Positions 49,654 through 58,545 of a stretch of 64,000 nucleotides of DNA are shown one piece after another (position 1 is the first letter of the stretch; each line of letters begins with the position of its first letter). The position numbers and the translations under genes were made by a program. The notes beneath the pieces are model-generated. The model saw nothing but the letters and a program-made list of their open reading frames with translations, did not search any database and was not told the origin of the DNA. Origin of the DNA: Achromobacter marplatensis. Its GTDB lineage: Bacteria; Pseudomonadota; Gammaproteobacteria; Burkholderiales; Burkholderiaceae_B. Location of the stretch: assembly GCF_002209535.1 (NCBI RefSeq), contig NZ_NJIG01000015.1, forward strand, positions 62,001-126,000, in the 5' to 3' direction.

Positions 49654-50769
49654 ATGAGAATATTGATGCTGGTCAGTTCCATGCATGCGGGCGGCGCCGA
49701 ACGGGTGGCTGCCACGCTGGTTAGCGCATGGGCCGAACGCGGGGACGCCGTCACCTTGACGCCCACCTATTCGTCCAAGGGCACGTGCTTTTATCCCTTA
49801 TCTGACAAGGTTGAGCTTGCATGGCTGGCGGATATCGCCGGCACGCGGGAGTCGGGGGCAATGGCCGCGTTCAAGCGCTTGATGGCCTTGCGCAAGCACA
49901 TCCGCGACACCAAACCCGATGTGGTGGTGTCCTTCCTGACCAACGTCAATGTGGCCGCCATCCTCGCCACGCGAGGCTTGCGCGTGCCGCTCATCGTTTG
50001 CGAGCGCACGAATCCGGTCGCCGAGACGACGACGGGCACGGTGTGGCGCAAGCTGCGCCGCCTGCTGTACCCGCGCGCTGACATGGTGACCGTGCAGGCG
50101 GAAGACACCGCCGGCCCGTTTTCGCGTCAGGTGCCGGGCATCAAGCGTTTGGCCGTCATCCCGAATCCCTTACCTGCGCCCTTGCTGGATGCGCCCCGCG
50201 TGTTGCAACGCGAAGACGACGGTCCGCGTGAACTGTTGGCGATGGGCCGCCTGGTCTCTGACAAGCAATTCGATCTGCTGATCGATGTCTTCGCGCAATT
50301 GGCGCCGTCGAATCCGGATTGGAACCTGCGGATCTGGGGCGAAGGCCCCGAGCGCGCCGCGCTGGAAGCACAGATCGCCCGGCTGGGCCTGGAATCGCGG
50401 ATCAGTCTGCCGGGCCGCACGGAAACACCGTGGGACGAGCTGGCGCGCGGGCAAGCCTTCGTGTTGAGTTCGCTGGTCGAGGGCTTTCCCAATGTTCTCC
50501 TGGAAGCCATGTCGCTGGGCCTGCCTTGCGTGGCCTTCGATTGCCCCAGCGGCCCGCGCGAGATGACGCGCGACGGCCAGGACGCCTTGCTGGTGCCGGC
50601 AGGCGACCGCGATGCGTTGCGCGACGCCTTGCAGCGCGTGATGGTCGACTTGTCCTTGCGCCGGCAGTTGGGCGAACGCGGCGCGACGGCGGTGCGCCAT
50701 CGTTATGCGTTGGCCAGTGTGCTGTCGGAATGGGATGAACTGTTCGAAGCGGTGCAGGAGGGGCGATGA
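49654..50769 (+). CDS. Glycosyltransferase family 4 (second of four)
   Basis: The 371-residue GT-B enzyme starts MRILMLVSSMHAGGAERVAA and has the donor-site segment VEGFPNVLLEAMSLG near 270-285. It resembles the first GT4 of the cluster closely enough to suggest paralogy. It begins three bases after the amidotransferase stop and overlaps the next gene by four bases (ATGA). Confidence 0.88.
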   Translation: MRILMLVSSMHAGGAERVAATLVSAWAERGDAVTLTPTYSSKGTCFYPLSDKVELAWLADIAGTRESGAMAAFKRLMALRKHIRDTKPDVVVSFLTNVNVAAILATRGLRVPLIVCERTNPVAETTTGTVWRKLRRLLYPRADMVTVQAEDTAGPFSRQVPGIKRLAVIPNPLPAPLLDAPRVLQREDDGPRELLAMGRLVSDKQFDLLIDVFAQLAPSNPDWNLRIWGEGPERAALEAQIARLGLESRISLPGRTETPWDELARGQAFVLSSLVEGFPNVLLEAMSLGLPCVAFDCPSGPREMTRDGQDALLVPAGDRDALRDALQRVMVDLSLRRQLGERGATAVRHRYALASVLSEWDELFEAVQEGR

Positions 50770-51923
50770 GCACCCCCGCAATGCGCATCCTGCACGTCAT
50801 CACGGGCCTGGGGCAGGGTGGCGCGGAATCCGTGCTGCTGCGCCTGGCGACGTATCCCGAACCCGGCGTGACGCACATTGTGGTGTCGCTGACCGACGAG
50901 GGCATTTACGGCGAGCGCCTGCGTGCGGCCGGCGTTGCCGTTCACGCGCTGGGCATGAAGCGGGGGCGAGTCAGCCTGGGCGGCTTTCTGGCCTTGCGCC
51001 GCTTGATTGCCAGCGCGCGTCCCGAAGCCGTGCAGACCTGGATGTACCACGCCGACCTGATCGGCGGTTTGGCTGCCCGCCTGGCTGGCGTGCGGGCCAT
51101 CGCTTGGGGTATCCGCAATTCCGGCGCGCATCTGGAGCGCAGCAGCCGTTCGGCGCGCCTGGTTCTGCGTGCCTGCGCGCTGCTGTCGGGCAGCGTGCCG
51201 CGCGCCATTGTCTGCGCGGCGCAGAACGCAGCCGAACGCCATGCGGAAAAAGGCTACCGCCGCGACCGGATGGTGGTGATCTCGAACGGCTATGACTTGT
51301 CGCGCTATGCGCCCGACACCCAGGCCCGGGCACGCGTGCGTGCGCAATGGGACCTGTCCGAGGATGCGCCGGTGATCGGTTGCGTGGCCCGTTGGGACCC
51401 GCTCAAAGACCATGCCAACCTGCTGCGCGCCGTGGCCGCCTTGGTGCGTGACGGCCGCGATGCCGGGCTGCGATGTGTGCTGGTCGGGCGCGGCATGGCG
51501 CCGGACAACGCCGAACTGGCCGCGCTGATCGACAAGCTGGATCTGCGCGAACGCGTGATCCTGGCAGGCCCCAGCGACGACGTGCCAGCCGTGATGAACG
51601 GGCTGGACCTGCATGTGCTGTCCAGCTGCGCGGAGGGGTTTCCCAACGTGGTCGCCGAGGCCATGGCTTGCGGCGTCTATTGCGTCGTGACCGACGTGGG
51701 CGACGCCGCCTATATCGTCGGCGATACCGGCATCGTGGTGCCGCCTGAACAGGCCGAGGCGCTGGCGCGCGGCATCGAGACCGCCTTGTGCGACGTGGCT
51801 GCGCGCGGCAGCGGGCGGGCCGGTGAAGCCGGCCGCGCCCGCGTGCTGGAAAACTTTGACCTTGCCCGCATGGTGCAACGCTATCTCGCCGTATGGCGCC
51901 GTATTTCTGGAGTCCAGGCATGA
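50766..51923 (+). CDS. Glycosyltransferase family 4 (third of four)
   Basis: The 385-residue GT-B enzyme shows VITGLGQGGAESVLLRL near residues 11-27 and CAEGFPNVVAEAMACG near 290-305 in the donor domain. The start overlaps the end of the previous gene by four bases, as does its own stop with the next gene. The three are clearly one transcriptional block. Substrate is unknown. Confidence 0.88.
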   Translation: MSTPAMRILHVITGLGQGGAESVLLRLATYPEPGVTHIVVSLTDEGIYGERLRAAGVAVHALGMKRGRVSLGGFLALRRLIASARPEAVQTWMYHADLIGGLAARLAGVRAIAWGIRNSGAHLERSSRSARLVLRACALLSGSVPRAIVCAAQNAAERHAEKGYRRDRMVVISNGYDLSRYAPDTQARARVRAQWDLSEDAPVIGCVARWDPLKDHANLLRAVAALVRDGRDAGLRCVLVGRGMAPDNAELAALIDKLDLRERVILAGPSDDVPAVMNGLDLHVLSSCAEGFPNVVAEAMACGVYCVVTDVGDAAYIVGDTGIVVPPEQAEALARGIETALCDVAARGSGRAGEAGRARVLENFDLARMVQRYLAVWRRISGVQA

Positions 51924-53053
51924 GCGCCGACCGTCGCTTGATGTTCGTCGTCAATAACCCCGCGTTCTTCATGTCGCACCGGGTGCCGGTGGCGCTGGCC
52001 GCGCAGCGTGCCGGCTATGACGTGCACGTGGCCACGATGGACGGCCCGGCAGTGGCCGACATTCAGGCCCTTGGCATGACGCACCACGCCATTCCCATGA
52101 CGCGCAGCGGCAAGCATCCGTTGCAGGAACTGGGAACCTTGCTGGCCTTGGTGCGCCTGTTCCGCCGCGTGCGGCCCGATGTGGTGCATCTGGTCACCAT
52201 CAAGCCCGTGCTCTACGGTGGCATCGCTGCACGCCTGGCCTGCGTGCGCGGCATGGTGGCCGCCATTTCGGGATTGGGCTTCGTGTTCCTGTCCAATTCG
52301 CTGAAGATGCGGTTGGTGCGTTCGGTGGTGGCAAGGCTGTACCGGATCGCGCTGGGCCACCCGAACAGTCGCGTGATCTTCCAGAACGCCAACGACCGCG
52401 ACCTGCTCAAATCGCTGGGCGCAGTGCGCGATGAGCAGGTCGTCATGATCCGCGGCGCGGGTGTGGACCTGGATGCCTATCGCGCGTTGCCCGAGCCGCC
52501 AACGCCGCCGGTCGTGGTCACGATGGTGGCCCGCCTGCTGCGCGACAAGGGCGTGCAGGAGTTCGTGCAGGCTGCAGGCATCCTGCGCCAGCGCGGTTTG
52601 CCGGTGACGATGCAGTTGGTGGGCGGGGTGGATGCGGGCAACCCCGCGTCGGCGACCCAGAGCGAGGTCGATGCCTGGCAACGCGACGGAGCGGTCCAGG
52701 CGCTGGGCGAACGTTCGGATGTGGCGGCGCTGTACGCGGCCTCTCACATCGCCGTGCTGCCGTCTTACCGTGAAGGCCTGCCCAAGTCATTGATCGAAGC
52801 CGCTGCATGCGCGCGCGCGGTCGTAACGACCGACGTGCCGGGTTGCCGGGACGCGATCGAACCCGGCGAAACCGGGTTACTGGTGCCGGTGCGCGATGCG
52901 CAGGCCTTGGCGGATGCGATCGCGCGTCTGGCGGAAGATCCGGCGCTGCGGCAGTCGATGGGCGCTGCGGGAAGGGCGCTGGCTGAACGCGAATTCAATA
53001 TCGAACGCGTTGCCAGCATCCACGTCGCCCTATACGACGCGCTGAGCGCCTGA
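51920..53053 (+). CDS. Glycosyltransferase family 4 (fourth of four)
   Basis: The ATG at 51920 is chosen because it overlaps the stop of the preceding gene (ATGA); nine more in-frame codons upstream are not needed. The 377-residue protein begins LMFVVNNPAFFMSHRVPVAL and has the donor-site segment YREGLPKSLIEAAACARAVV near 288-307. The N-terminal pattern (FMSHR, HLVTIKPVLYGG) resembles enzymes that add HexNAc or a uronic acid in O-antigen assembly. It ends the plus-strand cluster, converging on pgi. Confidence 0.87.
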   Translation: MSADRRLMFVVNNPAFFMSHRVPVALAAQRAGYDVHVATMDGPAVADIQALGMTHHAIPMTRSGKHPLQELGTLLALVRLFRRVRPDVVHLVTIKPVLYGGIAARLACVRGMVAAISGLGFVFLSNSLKMRLVRSVVARLYRIALGHPNSRVIFQNANDRDLLKSLGAVRDEQVVMIRGAGVDLDAYRALPEPPTPPVVVTMVARLLRDKGVQEFVQAAGILRQRGLPVTMQLVGGVDAGNPASATQSEVDAWQRDGAVQALGERSDVAALYAASHIAVLPSYREGLPKSLIEAAACARAVVTTDVPGCRDAIEPGETGLLVPVRDAQALADAIARLAEDPALRQSMGAAGRALAEREFNIERVASIHVALYDALSA

Positions 53054-53075
53054 CGGCGCCCAGCCGCGCCGGGGG

Positions 53076-54629
53076 CTAGTGGCGGCGCGCGATCGCGTCG
53101 ATCCAGAATCGGGTGGAAGGATCCTGCTGGCTGGGTTGCGGGGAGTCCAGTTCGCGCATGATGTTCTTGGCCAGCACCTTGCCGAACTCCACCCCCCATT
53201 GGTCGAACGGGTTGATGCCCCAGATCACGCCCTGCACGAATACCTTGTGTTCGTAGAGCGCCAGCAGCGCGCCCAGCGTATAGGCCTCCAGACGCGGCAG
53301 CACGATCAGCGATGACGGGCGGCCGCCCGGATGGACGCGGTGCTGCGCCAGCACGCGCGCGCGGGCCGGATCGCTTTCGGTGGCGGACGTTTCCGCCAGC
53401 GCCTCGTCAAACGATTTGCCGCGCAGCAGCGCGGAACGTTGCGCCAGGCAATTGGCGATCAGCAGTTCGTGGTGGCGCGCATAGGCGTGGTCGGGCTGTT
53501 CGCACAGGATGAAGTCCACGGGCGCGCCCATGGTGTCCTGGTGCAGCCACTGAAAGAACGTGTGCTGGCAGTCGGTGCCTGACATCCCCCAGATCGCGGC
53601 GCCGGTCGGCACGCCCGCGGGGCTGCCGTCGGCGGTGGCGACTTTACCCAGAGATTCCATTTCCAGCTGCTGCGCCCACGGCACGATGTGGTAAAGCCTC
53701 GAGTCGTAGGGCGCGATCACCAGCGAGTCATAGCCCAGGACGCTGCGGTTGACCACGCCTGCCAACGCCAGTTGCACTGGCGCGTTCTCCGCGATCGGTG
53801 CGGTGCGGAAATGTTCGTCCATGGCCGCCGCGCCGGCCAGCAACTGGTCGAACGCGTCCGTGCCCAGCGCCAGCGCGATCGGCAGGCCGATGGCCGACCA
53901 GAGCGAGTAGCGGCCGCCGACCCAATCCCAGATCTGGAAAATGTGATCGGGCAGGATGCCCAGGTTCAACGCGGCTTCGACGTTGGCGGTGATCGCCACG
54001 ACCTGCTTGATCGGATCGGCCACGCCGGCTTCGCGCAGCCAGTTCATCGCGACTTCCGCATTGGCCAGCGGCTCGGTCGTGGTGAAGGATTTCGAAGCCA
54101 CGATGACGAGCGTGTCGTGCGGATCCAAGCGGCTCATCGCGTCGGCGACGGAGTGCGAATCCACGTTGGAGGCAAAGCGGACTTCCCGCTTGGCGCCGCC
54201 ATGACGCAGGGCGCGCGTCACCAGGCGCGGGCCCCAGTCGCTGCCGCCGATGCCCAGGTGCAGCACATAGCCGTAGCGGTCCGCCTTGTCGGCTTCGCGC
54301 ACGAATTCGCGCAGGCGTTCACGCTCTGCCGACACCGCCGCGGCTACGGCCGCAGGCGGTTGCGGCGCGCGCAGCGCCGTATGCCAGGCGGCGCGCCCTT
54401 CGGTCCAGTTGGCGTTGCCGCCGTCGAACAGCGTGGCGCGGGCGGCGTCAAAGCCCTGCTGCGCCAGCAACGCCGCCGAGGCTTCCTGCAGGGCGGGGGA
54501 ATGCGCTTGCGCGCTCAAGTCCAGCCGCAGCCCCGGGGCATTGATCAGCCGCAATTGCTCGCCGCGCCGCGACGCAGTATTCGCTGCTGTGGTGAATTGT
54601 TGCCAGACCGGGCTGTTGGGAAGTGACAT
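53076..54629 (-). CDS. pgi: Glucose-6-phosphate isomerase
   Basis: The 517-residue enzyme interconverts glucose-6-phosphate and fructose-6-phosphate. Landmarks are LGIGGSDWGPRLV in the first third, SKSFTTTEPLANA phosphate-binding segment, and FDQWGVEFGKVLA near the C-terminus. Length is slightly under E. coli Pgi (549). It starts seven bases after the phosphomannomutase gene on the same strand, giving a hexose-phosphate pair that can feed UDP- and GDP-sugars. Confidence 0.95.
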   Translation of the reverse strand: MSLPNSPVWQQFTTAANTASRRGEQLRLINAPGLRLDLSAQAHSPALQEASAALLAQQGFDAARATLFDGGNANWTEGRAAWHTALRAPQPPAAVAAAVSAERERLREFVREADKADRYGYVLHLGIGGSDWGPRLVTRALRHGGAKREVRFASNVDSHSVADAMSRLDPHDTLVIVASKSFTTTEPLANAEVAMNWLREAGVADPIKQVVAITANVEAALNLGILPDHIFQIWDWVGGRYSLWSAIGLPIALALGTDAFDQLLAGAAAMDEHFRTAPIAENAPVQLALAGVVNRSVLGYDSLVIAPYDSRLYHIVPWAQQLEMESLGKVATADGSPAGVPTGAAIWGMSGTDCQHTFFQWLHQDTMGAPVDFILCEQPDHAYARHHELLIANCLAQRSALLRGKSFDEALAETSATESDPARARVLAQHRVHPGGRPSSLIVLPRLEAYTLGALLALYEHKVFVQGVIWGINPFDQWGVEFGKVLAKNIMRELDSPQPSQQDPSTRFWIDAIARRH

Positions 54630-54636
54630 AGGCGAT

Positions 54637-56031
54637 TCAGAAAGGCAGTTTGGCTTCTGGTGCGAGCTTGCCCAGTTCGCGGCGGAAGTCGGCTTGGATG
54701 CGCTGCAGCGCTTCGGCGGTCTGCGCTTCGAAACGCAGCACGACGACGGGCGTGGTGTTGGATGGGCGGGCCAGGCCGAAGCCGTCGGCGTACTCCGCGC
54801 GCACGCCGTCGATGGTGATCACACGGCGGGCATCAGGGAATTGGCCCTGGTCCTGCAACGCCTGGACCAGGGTGAAGGGCTGGCCTTCTTCCATTTCCAG
54901 CTTCAGTTCGGGCGTGGACACGTCTTGCGGCAGGGCTTCGAGCGGCGCGCAGGCGTCGGCGAATCGCGACACGATCTCCAGCAGGCGGGCGCCGGTGTAC
55001 AGGCCGTCGTCAAAGCCGTACCAGCGTTCCTTGAAGAAGATGTGGCCGCTCATTTCGCCAGCCAGCGGCGCGCCGGTTTCGGCCAGTTTTGCCTTGACCA
55101 GCGAGTGGCCGGTCTTCCACATCAGTGGCACGCCGCCCGCGGCTTCGACGGACAGGCCGACATGGCGGCTGCACTTCACGTCATAGATGATGGTGGCGCC
55201 GGGGTTGCGTTCCAGCACGTCGCGGGCAAAGAGCACCAGTTGGCGGTCAGGCCAGATGATCTGGCCGGATTTCGTGACCACGCCCAGGCGGTCGCCGTCA
55301 CCGTCGAAGGCCAGGCCCAGTTCGCAGTCGGATTCCGCGACACACTTGATCAGGTCCTGCAGGTTCTTGGGCTCGGCGGGGTCGGGGTGGTGATTGGGGA
55401 AGGTGCCGTCCACCTCGCAGAACAGTTCCGTGACCTCGCAGCCCAGCGCCCGGAACAATTGGGGCGCGACCGCGCCGGCGACGCCGTTGCCGCAGTCGAT
55501 CGCGATCTTCATGGGGCGGGCCAGTTTGACGCCGGACGCCACGCGCGCAATGTAGGCCGCGACCAGATCCAATTGGCGGCGCACGCCCGCGCGCTCGGCC
55601 GACGCCTGTGCGGGGCCGTTCATCGCGGCGCTCAGGGCCTGGACGTCATCGCCGTACAGAGCGCGCCCACCCATCATCATCTTGAAACCGTTGTACTTGG
55701 GCGGATTGTGGCTGCCCGTGATGGCCACGCCCGAGCCGCACTGCATGATGTGGGTGGCGAAATAGACCAGGGGGGTGGGAACCATCCCGATATCCAGCGT
55801 ATCCACGCCGCCTTCCAGCATGCCTTCCTGTAGCGCCGTCGACAGCATCGGGCTGCTCAGGCGGCCGTCGCGGCCGACGACCAGCGTTTGCACGCCTTCG
55901 GCGCGCGCGCGGGCAGCCAGGGCGCCGCCCAACGCACGCGCGAACGTGGCGTCGATCAGGTCGGGCACGGTGCCGCGAATGTCATAGGCCTTGAAGACAG
56001 AGGCGGGAAACTGCGTGTTGTGATTGCCCAC
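54637..56031 (-). CDS. Phosphomannomutase/phosphoglucomutase (AlgC/ManB type)
   Basis: The 464-residue alpha-D-phosphohexomutase has the phosphoserine S107 in GVAITGSHNPP, the metal loop DGDGDR near 246, the SGHIFF sugar-binding segment near 328 and the C-terminal phosphate loop VRFEAQ-like region. AlgC-type enzymes convert Man-6-P to Man-1-P and Glc-6-P to Glc-1-P for LPS and exopolysaccharide precursors. With pgi it supplies the adjacent glycan cluster. Confidence 0.93.
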   Translation of the reverse strand: MGNHNTQFPASVFKAYDIRGTVPDLIDATFARALGGALAARARAEGVQTLVVGRDGRLSSPMLSTALQEGMLEGGVDTLDIGMVPTPLVYFATHIMQCGSGVAITGSHNPPKYNGFKMMMGGRALYGDDVQALSAAMNGPAQASAERAGVRRQLDLVAAYIARVASGVKLARPMKIAIDCGNGVAGAVAPQLFRALGCEVTELFCEVDGTFPNHHPDPAEPKNLQDLIKCVAESDCELGLAFDGDGDRLGVVTKSGQIIWPDRQLVLFARDVLERNPGATIIYDVKCSRHVGLSVEAAGGVPLMWKTGHSLVKAKLAETGAPLAGEMSGHIFFKERWYGFDDGLYTGARLLEIVSRFADACAPLEALPQDVSTPELKLEMEEGQPFTLVQALQDQGQFPDARRVITIDGVRAEYADGFGLARPSNTTPVVVLRFEAQTAEALQRIQADFRRELGKLAPEAKLPF

Positions 56032-56286
56032 GACGATTCCTTGATAGGGGTGTTACAGCACGGATTCTGACGGGGTGTCATGGTATACCCGCGCATCAAA
56101 ACCCGCCTGGCTAGGGGGTCAAGCTCGAATTATCCTCCATTGGCGGGGTGGGCCTCATCCGGCGGGCGGTGTAGGGCGTCTTAAGGGTTGGCGCGCGCCC
56201 TGATTTGGTGCACGGCGGGCGTGGGCCGCCTTGATCCGGTGCGCCCGCCAAGTCGGCCGAAAGCGCCTTTGCCAGAGGGCGCCGCG

Positions 56287-56302
56287 TGGCATGGAAATTG
56301 CT
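56287..56302 (+). promoter_or_regulatory. Sigma-54 (RpoN) promoter
   Basis: The sequence TGGCATG, four bases, TTGCT fits the -24/-12 consensus in every key position, including the GG and GC dinucleotides ten bases apart. Transcription would start near 56313, 43 bases before the ATG at 56356. The rest of the 324-bp gap (56032-56355) holds the pgm promoter region and no gene. A small hairpin GCTTGC-TAT-GCAAGC lies at 56322-56336 in the leader. Confidence 0.65.
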
Positions 56303-56355
56303 CGTCATCCGAAGGTGATACGCTTGCTATGCAAGCAGAAAGACCGGGAGGGGCC

Positions 56356-56988
56356 ATGGGTGCCAAAGTTTCTACTGTCATGTCGTCAAGGGGAGCCAGC
56401 AGCAGGCGAGGCCCCCCCACGGACTACGCCGGACCGGCCGCAGGCCGCGAGCGCCGGCTTGATATCCATGTTTTCGTCTCTGAAACCGGCGAATTGGCCA
56501 CCGGCCGCGCCTGGGAACGCTGCGTCTGGCGCGAGGCCCGGGTGCTGATCGCCGAGTGTCCGGCGCCGCACCTGCCGGCTTCCGTCGAAGCCGCGCTGCG
56601 CCTCATTGCCGCCGATGTCGCCCGCGACCGCGGTTGGGAGGGGATGGGCACCGTGGCCTTTTCGCTGGATGACCGCAGCGGCGTGTTCCGGGTGACGGGC
56701 GCGCAGGCGCAGCCGAACGCCGCGGGTGCGCCCTTTGCCGGCCACGACCCCGACGCCGCCCATGCGCTGGAAATGCGCATCGATGGCTGCGTGGACCGCC
56801 GCCTGCCTTGCACGCGCTTGCTGGTGTGCGGTGCGACGCGTGGCGAGGCCTTGCGTCGGGCCTACCGCGCCCTGTCCGAAATGCCGGGGCCGGCGGGCGT
56901 CGACCGCGCTTTCCTGATGAACCGCATCGCGTCCCGGGCGTACTGCTCCGGGCTGACCGGCACGCGGCTGGACCAGGCGGTCGGCTAG
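56356..56988 (+). CDS. Degenerate biotin-carboxylase C-terminal-like protein
   Basis: The 210-residue protein starts at the ATG at 56356, preceded by GGGAGGGG. From about residue 45 it follows biotin carboxylase: EARVLIAECPAP matches the QRRHQKVVEEAPAP region, GMGTVAFSLDD matches the GAGTFEF strand, AHALEMRI matches GHAVECRI, and TRLLVCGATRGEALRRAYRA with the following residues matches the C-terminal domain. The EMN-x-R-x-QVEH catalytic loop is replaced by VTGAQAQPN, the lysine of IGKLI is an arginine, and about 50 residues are missing. It cannot be an active carboxylase. Role unknown; a nucleotide- or metabolite-binding pseudoenzyme is possible. Confidence 0.65.
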   Translation: MGAKVSTVMSSRGASSRRGPPTDYAGPAAGRERRLDIHVFVSETGELATGRAWERCVWREARVLIAECPAPHLPASVEAALRLIAADVARDRGWEGMGTVAFSLDDRSGVFRVTGAQAQPNAAGAPFAGHDPDAAHALEMRIDGCVDRRLPCTRLLVCGATRGEALRRAYRALSEMPGPAGVDRAFLMNRIASRAYCSGLTGTRLDQAVG

Positions 56989-57081
56989 GCCGGCTTCGGC
57001 CGTGGCGATTCCACCCCTACAATATCCGCACATCCCTTGACCTGCGCCTGGGCGATACCAGGCCTTTCTTGTGCGGCGCCT

Positions 57082-58497
57082 ATGACTTTGCTGAGCGATC
57101 TACAGTCCCTGCTGGGGTTCTCCCACGTGCTGACCGGTGCGGACGCCGACTCTTATGTGCAGGACTGGCGCCGGCGCTACCGCGGCACGGCGCTGGCGGT
57201 GATCCGGCCCGGTTCGACCGAGGAAGTCGCCGCCGCCGTGAAACTGTGCATGCATCATGGCGTGCCCATCGTGCCGCAAGGCGGCAATACCGGTTTGTGC
57301 GGCGGCGCCACCCCGGACGATTCCGGCCGTGCCGTGGTGCTGTCCACGGCACGCCTGACCGCCGTGCGCAACCTGGATACCGCCAATGACACCGTCACGG
57401 TCGAAGCGGGCTGCATCCTGCAGGCAGTCCAGGAAGCCGCCGCGGCGGCCGACCGGCTGTTTCCGCTCAGCCTTGCGGCCGAAGGCAGCTGCACGATTGG
57501 CGGCAACCTGGCCACCAACGCCGGCGGCACGCAGGTGCTGCGCTACGGCAACACGCGCGACCTGACGCTGGGCCTGGAAGTGGTAACCGCCGAAGGCGAA
57601 ATCTGGAACGGCCTGCGCGGCTTGCGCAAGGACAACACCGGCTATGACCTGCGCGACCTGTACATCGGCAGCGAGGGAACGCTGGGCATCATCACTGCCG
57701 CCACGCTGAAGCTGTTCCCGCGGCCGGTGGCCTCGTGTACCGCGCTGTTGACGCTGGACACAATCGACCAAGCCGTGGATGTGCTGTCGCGTGCGCGTTC
57801 GGGCTTTGGCGCCGCGCTGACCGGCTTCGAACTCATGAGCGGCGCTTGCCTGCAAGCCGTCGTGCGCCTGTTTCCGCAGCAGCGCCTGCCTTTTGAAGGC
57901 GCGTCGGCCGAATCGCCGTGGTTCGCGCTGCTTGAACTGTCCGACAGCGAAAGCGAGGCGCATGCGCGCGACCGTTTCGAGGCCGTGCTGGGCGATGCCA
58001 TCGATGCGGGCCTGGTCAACGACGCCGCGATTGCCGCCAACGTCGCGCAAAGCAAGGCGCTGTGGCACCTGCGCGAGAGCATTCCGCTGGCCGAAGCCGA
58101 GCTGGGCAAGTCGGTCAAGCATGACGTGTCCATCCCCATTTCGTCGATCGCGGGCTTCGTGCACAAGACCAATGCCTTGCTGCAAGCGCGCTTTCCCGGC
58201 GTGCGCCATGTGATCTTCGGCCATCTGGGCGACGGCAACCTGCATTACAACGTGGCCAACGCGCCCGGCCAGACCGAAAGCGAACTGCTGGCCCTGCAAA
58301 GCGAGATCTATGGCGTGGTGCATGACAGCGTGCATGCGCACAGCGGCTCCATCAGCGCCGAGCACGGCGTCGGCCAACTCAAGCGCGACGAACTGCCGCG
58401 CTACAAGAGTGCCGTCGAACTGGCGTTGATGCGGCGGATCAAGCGCGCGCTGGATCCGCAAGGGCTGATGAACCCGGGCAAGGTGCTGCAAACCTGA
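57082..58497 (+). CDS. FAD-binding oxidoreductase, GlcD/D-2-hydroxyacid dehydrogenase type
   Basis: Taking the ATG at 57082 gives 471 residues. The N-terminal FAD-binding PCMH domain has VPQGGNTGLCGG and EGSCTIGGNLATNAGG; the C-terminal FAD-oxidase domain has HLGDGNLHYNV (metal ligand histidine) and EHGVGQLKRDEL. These mark the D-lactate/glycolate/D-2-hydroxyglutarate dehydrogenase group. The specific D-2-hydroxyacid cannot be named. It is not accompanied by glcE/glcF. The gene lies 93 bases after the biotin-carboxylase-like gene. Confidence 0.9.
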   Translation: MTLLSDLQSLLGFSHVLTGADADSYVQDWRRRYRGTALAVIRPGSTEEVAAAVKLCMHHGVPIVPQGGNTGLCGGATPDDSGRAVVLSTARLTAVRNLDTANDTVTVEAGCILQAVQEAAAAADRLFPLSLAAEGSCTIGGNLATNAGGTQVLRYGNTRDLTLGLEVVTAEGEIWNGLRGLRKDNTGYDLRDLYIGSEGTLGIITAATLKLFPRPVASCTALLTLDTIDQAVDVLSRARSGFGAALTGFELMSGACLQAVVRLFPQQRLPFEGASAESPWFALLELSDSESEAHARDRFEAVLGDAIDAGLVNDAAIAANVAQSKALWHLRESIPLAEAELGKSVKHDVSIPISSIAGFVHKTNALLQARFPGVRHVIFGHLGDGNLHYNVANAPGQTESELLALQSEIYGVVHDSVHAHSGSISAEHGVGQLKRDELPRYKSAVELALMRRIKRALDPQGLMNPGKVLQT

Positions 58498-58545
58498 GAC
58501 ACCCGGGCGCAGACCCGACCTTACTTCCAACTGGGAGCTTCATCC

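Noticed and set aside
41664..53053. Recently acquired low-GC genomic island
   Set aside because: By eye the base composition and codon use match the flanking housekeeping genes, and no mobility genes are present.
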